Shown here: positions 16,850 through 25,397 of the stretch, piece by piece | How positions within the stretch are numbered: position 1 is the stretch's first letter | Layout: every line of letters starts with the position of its first letter | Assembly: GCA_044226865.1 (NCBI GenBank) | Contig: JBGAGE010000011.1 | Coordinates: forward strand, 62,001 to 126,000 | Reading direction: 5' to 3' | Length of the DNA: 64,000 nt | Source of the DNA: TMP-86 sp044226865 | GTDB lineage: Bacteria; Pseudomonadota; Gammaproteobacteria; Steroidobacterales; Steroidobacteraceae | Notes under the pieces: model-generated | Database searches by the model: none | The model's input: only the letters and a program-made list of their open reading frames with translations | Told to the model about the DNA's origin: nothing | Translations under genes and position numbers: made by a program

Positions 16850-18078
16850 GCTGCGCTCACCTTCACCGGAAGCGCGGCGATGGCGCGGTGAAAAGGCAGC
16901 GGAACCTGCACGATCTGCTCCGCCGGCACCGTTAGGGCAATTTTCCCGAAGGCCTTCAAGAGGCTGGTGAACGCAATTGTCAGTTCCCTGCGCGCCAAGT
17001 GCATGCCAATGCAGCTGTGGCGGCCGTAGCCGAAGGTCAAGTGCCGGTTGCCATTCTTGCGGTCGAGTCGGAAGGCATCGCCATCAGGCCATTGTTTCTC
17101 GTCGCGGTTGGCCGAACCGCTGCACAACGCCACGTTGGCACCCTTGGGAATGACCTGGCCGCCGATTTCGATGTCACGCGTGGCGACCCGCAACAGCGCC
17201 TGCACGGAGCCTTCCAGTCGCAGCATCTCTTCCACGAAGGCGGCAACCTTTTCGGGGTGCGCCCGCAGTTCCGACTGCAGCGCGGCATCGGTGGCCAGCC
17301 GGCGCATCCCCATGGCCAGCATGTTCATGGTCGTTTCATTACCGCCGACGAAGGTGGTCAACAACATCCAGCCGCGCTCCAGGTTGCTGAAGGGTGTGCC
17401 GTCGCGCTTGTTCATGGTGGCCAGCGTATGGATGACGCGGCCGGGCATTTCCACGGCGGCACGCTGCAGATGCTTGTCCAGGTAGCGAAACATCTCGATC
17501 TGGTGCTGAACGAGTTCCACCTCGCGCTCCTCGCTGATGGACGGATCGAGCAGGCCGATGACTGCATCGGTCCAGGTCTTGAACCGCGGTTGATCTTCGC
17601 GTGGCAGGCCGAACTCATCGCACACCACCGTGCCGGGCAGGCGGGCGGCGAAGTCGCGGATAAACTCGATCTCACCGCGCCCCGCCAGTGCCGCAATCAA
17701 TTCATCGACCAGGGACTGGATCTGCGGGGTGATCTGCTCCACCGTCTTCTGCGGGAAGAGCTGCAATCCCACATTGCGATACTCGTCATGCTCCGGCGGA
17801 TCGGAGGTGACCAGTGTTTTCAACGCGCGCATGCCGGCGGCGTCCCACAGCGCCTGAGCCTTGGGCTTGAAAGAATTGCGCGTGATCAGATCGCTCTGCG
17901 AGGACAGCGCCTTGGTGTCCATTGCTGCCTTGAGGATGTCCTCGTGGCGCGTGATCCACCACACTCCGGTGCCCGGATCCTGATGCACGGGCTGTTCGCT
18001 GCGCATCGCGGCATAGTAGGCAAACGGGCATCTGGCCGTGTCGGCATCCGCCATCGAGTATTGCTTGAGATTCTGCAT
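16846..18078 (-). CDS. Cytochrome P450
   Basis: 410 residues, soluble bacterial class. The I-helix oxygen motif is FVGGNETT, the ExxR is EEMLR, and the heme loop is FGYGRHSCIGMHLARREL with Cys356 as iron ligand. It would hydroxylate a hydrocarbon or side chain using electrons from a ferredoxin; no ferredoxin or reductase gene is in the window. Divergent from the FAD oxidoreductase at 18185. Bacterial P450s in such islands (CYP125, CYP142, CYP108-like) often start side-chain or terpene oxidation, but the family number cannot be given from sequence alone. Confidence 0.92.
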   Translation of the reverse strand: MQNLKQYSMADADTARCPFAYYAAMRSEQPVHQDPGTGVWWITRHEDILKAAMDTKALSSQSDLITRNSFKPKAQALWDAAGMRALKTLVTSDPPEHDEYRNVGLQLFPQKTVEQITPQIQSLVDELIAALAGRGEIEFIRDFAARLPGTVVCDEFGLPREDQPRFKTWTDAVIGLLDPSISEEREVELVQHQIEMFRYLDKHLQRAAVEMPGRVIHTLATMNKRDGTPFSNLERGWMLLTTFVGGNETTMNMLAMGMRRLATDAALQSELRAHPEKVAAFVEEMLRLEGSVQALLRVATRDIEIGGQVIPKGANVALCSGSANRDEKQWPDGDAFRLDRKNGNRHLTFGYGRHSCIGMHLARRELTIAFTSLLKAFGKIALTVPAEQIVQVPLPFHRAIAALPVKVSAA

Positions 18079-18128
18079 GAATCACCTGGGGATACGGTGG
18101 TGCGTGTGACTGGCGTATAGTGTAACAG

Positions 18129-18139
18129 TACCGTATGGT
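18129..18139. promoter_or_regulatory. Operator-like TACCGTATGGT
   Basis: ACCGTATGGT (18130-18139) is the exact reverse complement of the site at 15122-15131. It lies between the divergent P450 and FAD oxidoreductase genes, about 50 bases upstream of each start, a sensible place for a shared operator. Confidence 0.5.
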
Positions 18140-18184
18140 TTGCTGGCATTCGATCTGTTCCGGCTCTGGGCAAGGGGGGGATTC

Positions 18185-19588
18185 ATGGCTGATTACGATT
18201 TGATCGTCGTGGGCGGTGGCGGGGCGGGCCTGGCCGCGGCCATCATGGCGCGCCGCGCGGGCGCCTCGGTGATCGTGCTCGAGGCCGACAAGGAACTCGG
18301 CGGAGCTACGCGCTGGTCGGCCGCCGTGATGTATGCCTGCAACACCAGCGTGCAACGCGCCCGCGGCATCACGGACACCCCCGATGCCATGTACAACTAC
18401 ATGATGACCCTTGCGGGATGGGATACCTATCCCGACATCATGCGGGTGCTGTGCGAACAGAGTGGGCCCACGCTGGAATGGCTGATCAGCCTCGGGGTGA
18501 CCTTTCCGCCGGAGTATTTGCTGTGCTCGGGCGTGGACGAAGTGCCGCGCGGACATCCGAGCGGTGGCGTTGCGGCCTCGCTGATCAACGCAGCGGGTGC
18601 GGAAGGCACGGAGTACGCGCTGGGCACGCGGGTGGAGGGCCTGATCGTCGAGAACGGCCGGGTCGTGGGTGTTCGCGCTGCCGGCGAGGAACTGCGGGCC
18701 CATGCGGTGCTCGTGACCACCGGCGGATTCGGCAACAGCCCGGAAATGATTCGCGATTATTACCCCACGGCCGCCTATCACGGCGATTGGACCTATGCCG
18801 TGCACATGAAGGCGCCGTTCATCGTCGGCGATGGCATCAAACTCGGCAAGAAGATCGGCGCCGCCATCGTCGGCGAAGACACCGGATTGCTTCTGCCCAC
18901 GAGCGGCTTGGGAAAATTCATCGAAGCCTTCCTGCCTCCCTGGATCATGCTGGTGAACACGCTCGGCCGGCGCTTCATGGATGAATCGGCGCCCTATGCG
19001 GTCTCGGGTTACATCATCAATGCCCAGCCGCAGAAGAAGGCTTTCGCCGTCTTCGACGAACCCACGTTGGAGGTCGCGAGCCAGGACATGCGTTTTGCGG
19101 ATCCGTACCACAGCGGCGGCGCCATGCCGACCTGGGAATACAACCTGCTGCGCCAGAGCATCAACAACGGCAAGATTCATCAGGCGCCGGATATCCGCAC
19201 GCTGGCGGGGAAGATCGGCGTCGATCCGGAGACCCTGCAGGTCACCACCGAAATCTACAACGAGGATTGCGACGCCGGCACCGACCGGCATTTTTTCAAG
19301 GACATGCCGCAACGTTTTCCCCTTCGCAAGGCGCCGTTTTACGCCCGCGAGGTGCGCGCCTGCGTCATCGGCCAGACCGGCGCGGGGCTCAACATCGACA
19401 CCAGCGCCCGTGTGCTGGATGTTCATGGGCGGGTCATCCCCGGCCTGTATGCCGCCGGCGAAGTGCTGGGCTGCGGCGTGGGCAAGCGGTACTTCGGCGG
19501 CGGCATGGGCATCTGCAATGCGATGGTGTTCGGGCGCATCGCCGGCACCAACGCAGCGGCCGAAGCGCGCGCGAGGAAGGGCGCATGA
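18185..19588 (+). CDS. FAD-dependent oxidoreductase (fumarate reductase/ketosteroid dehydrogenase-like)
   Basis: 467 residues. The dinucleotide-binding motif is DLIVVGGGGAGLAAA at the N-terminus, and the FAD second motif is the C-terminal GLYAAGEVLGCG followed by YFGGGMG. The fold is that of flavoprotein fumarate reductases and 3-ketosteroid delta-1 dehydrogenases, which remove or add hydrogens across a C-C bond next to a carbonyl. The ATG at 18185 follows a G-rich stretch (GGGGGG, ending seven bases upstream). It overlaps the next SDR by ATGA, so the pair is translationally coupled. Whether it acts on a steroid, a cyclic enone or another ketone is open. Confidence 0.85.
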   Translation: MADYDLIVVGGGGAGLAAAIMARRAGASVIVLEADKELGGATRWSAAVMYACNTSVQRARGITDTPDAMYNYMMTLAGWDTYPDIMRVLCEQSGPTLEWLISLGVTFPPEYLLCSGVDEVPRGHPSGGVAASLINAAGAEGTEYALGTRVEGLIVENGRVVGVRAAGEELRAHAVLVTTGGFGNSPEMIRDYYPTAAYHGDWTYAVHMKAPFIVGDGIKLGKKIGAAIVGEDTGLLLPTSGLGKFIEAFLPPWIMLVNTLGRRFMDESAPYAVSGYIINAQPQKKAFAVFDEPTLEVASQDMRFADPYHSGGAMPTWEYNLLRQSINNGKIHQAPDIRTLAGKIGVDPETLQVTTEIYNEDCDAGTDRHFFKDMPQRFPLRKAPFYAREVRACVIGQTGAGLNIDTSARVLDVHGRVIPGLYAAGEVLGCGVGKRYFGGGMGICNAMVFGRIAGTNAAAEARARKGA

Positions 19589-20358
19589 GCCTCCTGGCTG
19601 GGAAAGTTGCGTTCGTCAGCGGCGGCGCGCGCGGCATCGGCGCGGCCTGCGGCGCCGCCATGTCAGCGCAGGGCGCACGCGTCGTGCTGGCGGATTTGCC
19701 ACAGAGCGACGGCGAGGCCACGGCGGCGGCGCTGCAGGCCAAGGGTCAGCAAGCGCTTTTCGTGCCCCTCGACGTCACGGATGAGGCCGGCTGGACTCGT
19801 GCCATGGAAGCCGTCGCGGCCAAGTACGGGCGACTGGACGTGATGGTCAACAATGCGGGCATCACGCTGTCGAAGACCGTCGAGGACATCAGCTTGCAGG
19901 AGTTCAAGCGCGTGCTGGACATCAATCTGCTGGGGGTGTTCCTGGGCACGCAAAACGCGATCCGCTTGATGAAGAAATCCGGCGGCGGTTCAATCATCAA
20001 CATTGCGTCGAATTCCACCGACGCGGTGGTGCCGCTGACCACGGCCTACAGCCCCAGCAAGGCGGCGGTGGCGAATTTCACCAAGGTGGCCGCCGTGCAT
20101 TGCGCCGTGGAGCGCTACAACATCCGTGTCAACTCCGTGCATCCTGGGCCGACCGAAACGTTGATGTTGACGGGCGGAGGCGCCATGCGCGCCGCTGACA
20201 TTCCACAGGTGCGGGCGCTGATCGATGCCATTCCCATGGGTCGCATGGCGCAGCCGGAGGAAATCGGCAATGTGGTGTTGTTCCTCGCCAGCGACCTGTC
20301 GTCCTACATGACGGCGGCGGAGATCTTCGTCGACGGCGGGCTGACCGTGCGCATGTGA
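19585..20358 (+). CDS. Short-chain dehydrogenase/reductase
   Basis: 257 residues, classical SDR. The cofactor motif is SGGARGIGAACG, then NNAG in VMVNNAGITL, catalytic Ser in NIASNS, YxxxK in YSPSKAAV, and VDGG near the end. It probably oxidises or reduces a ring or side-chain hydroxyl with NAD(H). The ATG overlaps the stop of the FAD oxidoreductase gene, so both are likely made together: one flavoprotein and one SDR acting on the same alicyclic intermediate is a reasonable inference. Confidence 0.9.
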   Translation: MSLLAGKVAFVSGGARGIGAACGAAMSAQGARVVLADLPQSDGEATAAALQAKGQQALFVPLDVTDEAGWTRAMEAVAAKYGRLDVMVNNAGITLSKTVEDISLQEFKRVLDINLLGVFLGTQNAIRLMKKSGGGSIINIASNSTDAVVPLTTAYSPSKAAVANFTKVAAVHCAVERYNIRVNSVHPGPTETLMLTGGGAMRAADIPQVRALIDAIPMGRMAQPEEIGNVVLFLASDLSSYMTAAEIFVDGGLTVRM

Positions 20359-20401
20359 CTCGCAGCGCAACGGGCCTGCGAGCGCCGCATCCGGGGCGGC
20401 T

Positions 20402-21256
20402 TCAGGCGCGCAGGGTTGCGCTGCAGCGGTCCAGCACCACGACGTTGCGTTCCTTCACCACGGCCTTGAAACGTATGCCGCCGTCGATGTCGTGAAACTC
20501 GAAGCGGATGGTCTCGCCCGGATACACGGGCGAGGAGAAACGCGCGAACATGGAAGTGAGGCGTGCCGGATCATTGCCGCAATAGGCCTTCAACAATGCG
20601 CGGCATCCCAGGCCAAAGCTGCACAAGCCGTGAAGGATGGGCCGCTCGAATCCGGCCTTGCGAGCCACTTTCGGGTCGGCATGCAGCGGGTTGTAGTCAC
20701 CACTCAAGCGGTAGATGAGGGCGGCGCTGGGGAGGGTGGAGAATTCCACCACGCGGTCCGGCTCGCGCTTTGGAATGGGCAGGGCAGCCTCGACGGCCGA
20801 ACCGAAGCCGCCCTGGCCGCCATCGCCGCGCAGATAGACGCTCGAACGCACCGTGGCCAGCTTTGCCCCATCCGCCTCGTCGAACAACGCCTTTTCGATG
20901 TGCAGCATGGCGCCCTTGTCGGCGCCCTTATCCTCGACGCCGATGATGGTGTACTCGCCGCGCACCGCGCCCTGCGTGGGAATGGGGGAGTGGATGGTGA
21001 AGGCCTGTTCTGCGTGCAGGACTTTCACCCAGTTGACGCCGTATTGCGGATCCTTGAGCCAGAACCCCGGATGGCTTAGCACGGACACCATGGAGGGAAC
21101 CACCTTCATGGATTCCTCATAGACGAACGGCAGTTCCGACTCGTCCAGCGGATCCGCGCCATACCCCAACCCCAGCGCATAGAGGATGCTGTCGCGGAAC
21201 TCGTAGCGCTGCACGATGGGAGCGATGTCCAGGTTCTTGATCTTGTCCAGGTTCAT
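20402..21256 (-). CDS. MaoC-type 2-enoyl-CoA hydratase (double hot-dog, MFE-2-like)
   Basis: 284 residues with two hot-dog halves, as in the hydratase 2 unit of peroxisomal MFE-2. The second half carries the catalytic pattern YRLSGDYNPLHADPKVARKA followed by GFERPILHGLC. It would add water to a trans-2-enoyl-CoA to give a (3R)-hydroxyacyl-CoA. The gene is divergent from an SDR at 21401 that resembles the dehydrogenase unit of the same enzyme, so the two make a split multifunctional enzyme. No clear ribosome site precedes the ATG. Confidence 0.9.
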   Translation of the reverse strand: MNLDKIKNLDIAPIVQRYEFRDSILYALGLGYGADPLDESELPFVYEESMKVVPSMVSVLSHPGFWLKDPQYGVNWVKVLHAEQAFTIHSPIPTQGAVRGEYTIIGVEDKGADKGAMLHIEKALFDEADGAKLATVRSSVYLRGDGGQGGFGSAVEAALPIPKREPDRVVEFSTLPSAALIYRLSGDYNPLHADPKVARKAGFERPILHGLCSFGLGCRALLKAYCGNDPARLTSMFARFSSPVYPGETIRFEFHDIDGGIRFKAVVKERNVVVLDRCSATLRA

Positions 21257-21284
21257 GCGGGTATGCCCATTTTTTGAAGGAGGT

Positions 21285-21301
21285 ATACTAACGGACAGTA
21301 T
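21285..21301. promoter_or_regulatory. Inverted repeat ATACT-N7-AGTAT
   Basis: ATACT (21285-21289) and AGTAT (21297-21301) are exact inverted arms close to the start of the MaoC hydratase gene. It forms, with the site at 21364, a pair of possible operators, one per divergent promoter. Confidence 0.35.
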
Positions 21302-21363
21302 CCAGGGTTACCAGAAACCGCGGGATCAGCCCGTTAAAATCTCGCTTATTGTGAAAGATACGC

Positions 21364-21376
21364 TACCATATCGGTA
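21364..21376. promoter_or_regulatory. Operator-like TACC-ATATC-GGTA
   Basis: TACC and GGTA are perfect inverted arms around five bases, 24 bases upstream of the SDR start at 21401. It matches the TACCRTAY class of site found in the neighbouring divergent gaps. Confidence 0.5.
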
Positions 21377-21400
21377 CGGAATAAGGACTGGAGAATCAGC

Positions 21401-22312
21401 ATGGCGGATGTACTCAAGGGCAAGGTCGTGATCGTCACCGGCGCGGGCCGTGGGGTAGGCGCCGAGATCGCGAAGCTGGCGGCGAAGGAAGGCGCCAAGG
21501 TCGTCGTCAACGACCTGGGCGGCAGCCAGGCCGGAGAAGGCGCCGATCTGGCGCCTGCGCAACAGGTGGCCGCGGAGATCAACAAGGCCGGTGGTCAGGC
21601 CATTGCCAACGGCGCGAACGTGGCCCTGATGTCCGGCGCCGAAGAACTCATCGCCGCCGCCCTCGCGGCCTTCGGCGACCTCGATGCGGTGATCAACAAT
21701 GCCGGCATCCTGCGCGACATCATGTTCCACAAAATGAGCGAGGCCGATTTCGACAGCGTCATCGCCGTCAACCTCAAGGGTTGCTACAACGTCGCGCGCG
21801 CCGCTGCCAATCACTTCAAGGACAAGCAGAAGGGCGCCTTCGTGCACATGACCTCCACCAGCGGCCTGATCGGCAACTTCGGCCAGGTTAACTACGGCGC
21901 CGCCAAGCTGGGGGTCGCCGGGCTGTCCAAGTGCATCGCGTTGGACATGGCGAAATTCGGCGTGCGCTCCAATGCCGTCGCGCCCTTCGCCTGGACGCGC
22001 ATGGTAGGAACGATCCCGGCAACACCGGAGAACGCCGCGCGCCTGGAAGCGGCCAAGAAGATGACGCCGGACAAGATCGCGCCGTTCGTGGTGGCCCTCA
22101 TCAGCGACGCAGCCAAGGACGTTACCGGGCAGGTGTTCGGCGTGCGCCTCAACGAGATCATTCTCTTCAGCCAGCCCCGCCCGCTGCGCACCGTCCACAC
22201 GGCCGACGGTTGGACGCCGCAGAAAGTGCTCGATACGGCGCTGCCTGCGCTGCGCGGCTCGTTCTACAAGAACGAGCGCTCCTCGGAGGTCTTCACCTGG
22301 GATCCGGTCTGA
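21401..22312 (+). CDS. SDR, 17-beta-HSD type 4/MFE-2 dehydrogenase-like
   Basis: 303 residues, longer than a standard SDR. Motifs are VTGAGRGVGAEIAKLA, VVVNDLGG (typical of MFE-2 type dehydrogenases), VINNAGILRD, Ser in TSTSGL, and YGAAKLGV with the catalytic Tyr-Lys. The tail (about 255-303) extends past the SDR core, as in Hsd4A of actinobacterial steroid degradation. Expected role: oxidation of a (3R)-hydroxyacyl-CoA to 3-ketoacyl-CoA after the divergent MaoC hydratase. GGAG lies nine bases before the ATG. Confidence 0.9.
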   Translation: MADVLKGKVVIVTGAGRGVGAEIAKLAAKEGAKVVVNDLGGSQAGEGADLAPAQQVAAEINKAGGQAIANGANVALMSGAEELIAAALAAFGDLDAVINNAGILRDIMFHKMSEADFDSVIAVNLKGCYNVARAAANHFKDKQKGAFVHMTSTSGLIGNFGQVNYGAAKLGVAGLSKCIALDMAKFGVRSNAVAPFAWTRMVGTIPATPENAARLEAAKKMTPDKIAPFVVALISDAAKDVTGQVFGVRLNEIILFSQPRPLRTVHTADGWTPQKVLDTALPALRGSFYKNERSSEVFTWDPV

Positions 22313-22325
22313 CGGCGGCTCGACG

Positions 22326-23567
22326 CTAACGGCGGTCGAATCCCAGCCACAGGCGCGTCAACCCGTACGAAATGTAGAGCGGGGTGTAGGCGAAGCTGGC
22401 TTCGCCGCGCGATGCGCGGAAATTGTCGAGCCGGTCGATCAGCGCCTGAAAGGCCAGGCGCAGTTCCCCGCGCGCCAGTTGATTTCCAATGCACAGATGC
22501 CGGCCGGTTCCGAAGGCCAGGTGCGCGCCGGCATTGGCGCGGTGCAGATCGGGACAGGCCGGTTCGCTGAACATCGCGGGGTCGCGATTGCCGGCGCCGA
22601 AGCGCACTTCCACCAGTGACCCTGCCGGAATCATCGTGCCGGCGATGACCACATCCTCGGTCGCGCGCCGAAACATGGTCTGGATGGGTGACATCGTGCG
22701 CAGGGTCTCCTCCACGAAGGTGCGCATGAGTGCCGGGTCGGCACGTATTTGCGACACCAGCACCGGTCGATCGATCAGCAGCTTCATGCCGGCCGCCAGC
22801 GTGGCCGTCGTGGTCTCGTTTCCGGCCACCAGCAACTGCTGCAGGATGCTCATGATCTCGCGCAGGTCGAGCTGGCGGCCGTCGACCTCGGCATGCACCA
22901 GACGGCTCAGCAACATGCCGTCCGGCTCGCGCCGCAGGCGTTCGATGGCCGCCGCCATGTACTGCTGCATCTCGGTGAGAATCATGGCGCTTTCGATCTC
23001 GCGCTCGTAGCTCATGGTGGGGTCCTGGCTTTCCACCGAGACGTCGGACCACAGCTTGAAGCGGTCCATGTCCTTTTTGTCCACGCCGAGCTGTTCGGCA
23101 ATCACCGTCATGGGCAGCTTGATGGCGAATTGGGATACGAACTCCACCTCGTTGCCGGCGATGAACGTGTCGATGAGCTCATGGATGATCTGGTTGATGC
23201 GCGGCTCGAGTTCGTCGATCTTGGCGGGCGTGAAGGCCCGGTCGACGAGTTGCCGGTAGAGGCGGTGCGAGGGCGGGTCGTTGGAAATGAGCGTGTCCAT
23301 GGGCTGCCAGCCGCGCTCGTCGTAGATGCGGGTTACTTCGGCGTGCGCGGCCGTATTGCGGGTGCCGCCCAGGCCGGTCCTGCTGGAGAAGGCCTTGGCG
23401 TTGATGACGGCGCTGCGGATGTCCTGGTAGCGCGTCAGCACGTAGTTGCCCGTCAACGGGTCCCGATAGACCGGTGAAGTATCGCGAAGCGAATCGTAGG
23501 CCGCGAACGGACACTGCTGCACCGCCGGATCTGCGAAACTCAAGGGCTTGGAATCTGAGGAGGACAC
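22326..23567 (-). CDS. Cytochrome P450
   Basis: 413 residues from a GTG start at 23567. The I-helix motif is LLVAGNETTTATL, the ExxR is EETLR, and the heme loop is FGTGRHLCIGNQLARGEL with Cys359. The N-terminal SFADPAVQQCPFAAYDSLR is typical of soluble P450s. The GTG lies 14 bases after the stop of the upstream monooxygenase-like gene, which also rules out longer in-frame extensions. Expected to hydroxylate an intermediate of the island's substrate; no redox partner is nearby. Confidence 0.9.
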   Translation of the reverse strand: MSSSDSKPLSFADPAVQQCPFAAYDSLRDTSPVYRDPLTGNYVLTRYQDIRSAVINAKAFSSRTGLGGTRNTAAHAEVTRIYDERGWQPMDTLISNDPPSHRLYRQLVDRAFTPAKIDELEPRINQIIHELIDTFIAGNEVEFVSQFAIKLPMTVIAEQLGVDKKDMDRFKLWSDVSVESQDPTMSYEREIESAMILTEMQQYMAAAIERLRREPDGMLLSRLVHAEVDGRQLDLREIMSILQQLLVAGNETTTATLAAGMKLLIDRPVLVSQIRADPALMRTFVEETLRTMSPIQTMFRRATEDVVIAGTMIPAGSLVEVRFGAGNRDPAMFSEPACPDLHRANAGAHLAFGTGRHLCIGNQLARGELRLAFQALIDRLDNFRASRGEASFAYTPLYISYGLTRLWLGFDRR

Positions 23568-23581
23568 GATGTGAGGGACGC

Positions 23582-23980
23582 CTAGAGGAAGATCGTGCCG
23601 ACCTTCTTGCCGCGCGGGTGAACCTTGGAGTCGCCTGCGGGATACATATCGAACACCGAGCGGTCGCCTTCCAATCCGCCGAACAGTTCCATGGTCATGG
23701 GCTTGCTGCAGCAGTCCAGGAGCTTGGCGACCTGCACCTGGAACACCTCGCTCTTGCGCAGCTCCCCGAGCAGCGACTCGTCCTTGTAGCTCTCGATGGC
23801 CACGAACACGTTGGGGTCGCGTCCCCAGCCGTAGTAGACGAAATAAGTGATTTGCTCCATGGCCTCGATGTGCCCGCGCCACAGGGAATCGAACAGGGTG
23901 TTGAACTCCTCGCGGCGGGCCGGATCGACCGTCCAGCGGGAGATGAAAACGTTGGATTTCGTGAAAATACCATCCTTCAT
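23582..23980 (-). CDS. Antibiotic-biosynthesis-monooxygenase-like (ABM) small protein
   Basis: 132 residues. The central part (NVFISRWTVDPARREEFNTL to the VFVAIESYKDESLL stretch) matches the dimeric alpha-beta barrel of ABM proteins, which include cofactor-free quinol monooxygenases and heme-degrading enzymes. An aromatic cluster YFVYYGWG is notable. It is followed 14 bases on by a P450, so it may act on the same compound or assist it. GGGGAG lies upstream of the ATG. Catalysis is not proven; ABM folds also include non-enzymatic proteins. Confidence 0.6.
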   Translation of the reverse strand: MKDGIFTKSNVFISRWTVDPARREEFNTLFDSLWRGHIEAMEQITYFVYYGWGRDPNVFVAIESYKDESLLGELRKSEVFQVQVAKLLDCCSKPMTMELFGGLEGDRSVFDMYPAGDSKVHPRGKKVGTIFL

Positions 23981-24019
23981 CGGCGCGGCTCCCCTTGAGA
24001 ATCGATAACGATAAGCTTG

Positions 24020-24031
24020 TATACCATATGT
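24020..24031. promoter_or_regulatory. Operator-like TATACCATATGT
   Basis: TACCATATG shares the core of the 21364 and 15121 sites. It sits in the 127-base gap between the divergent ABM/P450 pair and the SDR at 24108, 40 bases upstream of the ABM start. Confidence 0.4.
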
Positions 24032-24107
24032 CAGTTATCGGACTCCATTGGCCGGCCGGCACGGGTGATCGACCGAGGCGTCGATTCATGCGACAGTATG
24101 TGCAAGC

Positions 24108-24872
24108 ATGATTTCAATGACCGGCAAGGTGGTGATCGTGACCGGGTCCACCCGCGGCATCGGCCTGGCCACCGTCCGGTTGATTGCTTGCGCCGGCGGC
24201 AGCGTGGTCGTTTCCTCCCGCAAGGCGCAGGCCTGTGAGGAGGTCTGCCAGACCCTGCGGGCGGAAGGCTTCGACGCCATGCCTGTTGCAGCCCATGCGG
24301 CGCAGGAGGAGGACATCCACCGCCTGGTCGATGCCACCCTGCAGCGCTACGGCCGCCTGGATGCCGTGGTGGCCAACGCGGGCGTCAATCCGGTGTTCGA
24401 TCCGGTCACCGAGATCACCGACAGCAGCTGGAGCCGCATCCTCGACACCAATGTTGCCGGTCCGTTGCGCCTGGCGCGTCATGCGCTGCCGCACATTGCG
24501 ACTTCCGGAGGCGGCTCGATGGTGATGATGTCGTCGGTGAACGCCCACGTGGGCTTTGCCGGGAGCGGCGCCTACGGCGTCTCCAAGGCGGCGCTGGAGC
24601 AATTGACTCGCCAGCTGGCGGTGGAATGGGGGCCGCAACGCATCACCGTCAACGCCGTCTGCCCGGGCACGGTGCGCACGGACATGATCCGGCTGCTGCT
24701 GGAACGCCCGGGTTTCCTGGACAGCGTGCAGCGCGCGTCGCCGCTGGGGCGCATCGCCGAACCCGACGATGTGGCGGGCGCCGTGCTGTTCCTGCTCTCA
24801 GACCTCGCGCGGTTCGTGACGGGACATGTGCTGGCCGTTGACGGCGGGCAGACCATCACCCGGCGGGCCTGA
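24108..24872 (+). CDS. Short-chain dehydrogenase/reductase
   Basis: 254 residues, classical SDR: VTGSTRGIGLATV, VANAGVNPV in place of NNAG, catalytic Ser in MMSSVNAH, SGAYGVSKAALEQL with Tyr and Lys, and VDGGQTI at the end. NAD(P)-dependent oxidation or reduction of a hydroxyl or keto group is expected. A second ATG three codons in (24117) is also possible. A MaoC and a CitE-like gene follow on the same strand, so it is probably the first gene of a three-gene unit. Confidence 0.88.
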   Translation: MISMTGKVVIVTGSTRGIGLATVRLIACAGGSVVVSSRKAQACEEVCQTLRAEGFDAMPVAAHAAQEEDIHRLVDATLQRYGRLDAVVANAGVNPVFDPVTEITDSSWSRILDTNVAGPLRLARHALPHIATSGGGSMVMMSSVNAHVGFAGSGAYGVSKAALEQLTRQLAVEWGPQRITVNAVCPGTVRTDMIRLLLERPGFLDSVQRASPLGRIAEPDDVAGAVLFLLSDLARFVTGHVLAVDGGQTITRRA

Positions 24873-24941
24873 TCCTTGGCCTCGTGGGAGGCGGGCGGCG
24901 ACTGCGCTACTATTCCACCATTACAACGACTGGAGATGATG

Positions 24942-25397
24942 ATGCCGGGATTATGGTTCGATGAGCTTCAGGTGGGCCAGGTGTTCAAGCACGCCATCCG
25001 CCGTACCGTGACCGAGACCGACAACATCCTGTTCTCGACCATGACGCACAATCCCGCGCAGTTGCACCTCGACGAGGAATACATGCGCGGGACGGAATAC
25101 GGCCAGCGCCTGGTCAATTCAGCCTTCACGCTGGGCCTGATGGTGGGCATTTCCGTCGGCGATACCACGCTTGGCACCGCGGTGGCCAACCTCGGCTGGG
25201 ACGAAGTGCGCTTTCCCAAGCCGGTTTTTCACGGCGATACGCTGCATGTGGAAACCGAGGTCATCGACCTGCGCGATTCCAAGTCCCGGCCCGATCAGGG
25301 TATCGTGACCTTCCTGCATCGCGCCTACAACCAGCGCAATGAATTGGTGGCTTCCTGCAAGCGTTCGGGATTGCAGCGCCGGAAGCCCAAGTCATGA
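24942..25397 (+). CDS. MaoC-family dehydratase/hydratase
   Basis: 151 residues, single hot-dog domain. The active-site pattern is the Asp-His of THNPAQLHLDEEYMRGTEYG, with the downstream VFHGDTLHVETEV. The third of three consecutive ATGs (24942) has GGAG six bases upstream and is preferred. Relatives include mesaconyl-CoA hydratase, which hydrates a branched unsaturated CoA ester. The next gene, a CitE-like lyase, overlaps by four bases; a hydratase followed by a malyl-CoA-type lyase is the logic of beta-methylmalyl-CoA cleavage, so the pair may split a methyl-branched 3-hydroxyacyl-CoA. Confidence 0.85.
   Translation: MPGLWFDELQVGQVFKHAIRRTVTETDNILFSTMTHNPAQLHLDEEYMRGTEYGQRLVNSAFTLGLMVGISVGDTTLGTAVANLGWDEVRFPKPVFHGDTLHVETEVIDLRDSKSRPDQGIVTFLHRAYNQRNELVASCKRSGLQRRKPKS

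Noticed and set aside
17786..19426. Long antisense open frame over the FAD oxidoreductase
   Set aside because: Its protein has no motif, is rich in His/Arg/Ala as expected for the mirror of a GC-rich gene, and the opposite strand has a clear flavoprotein.
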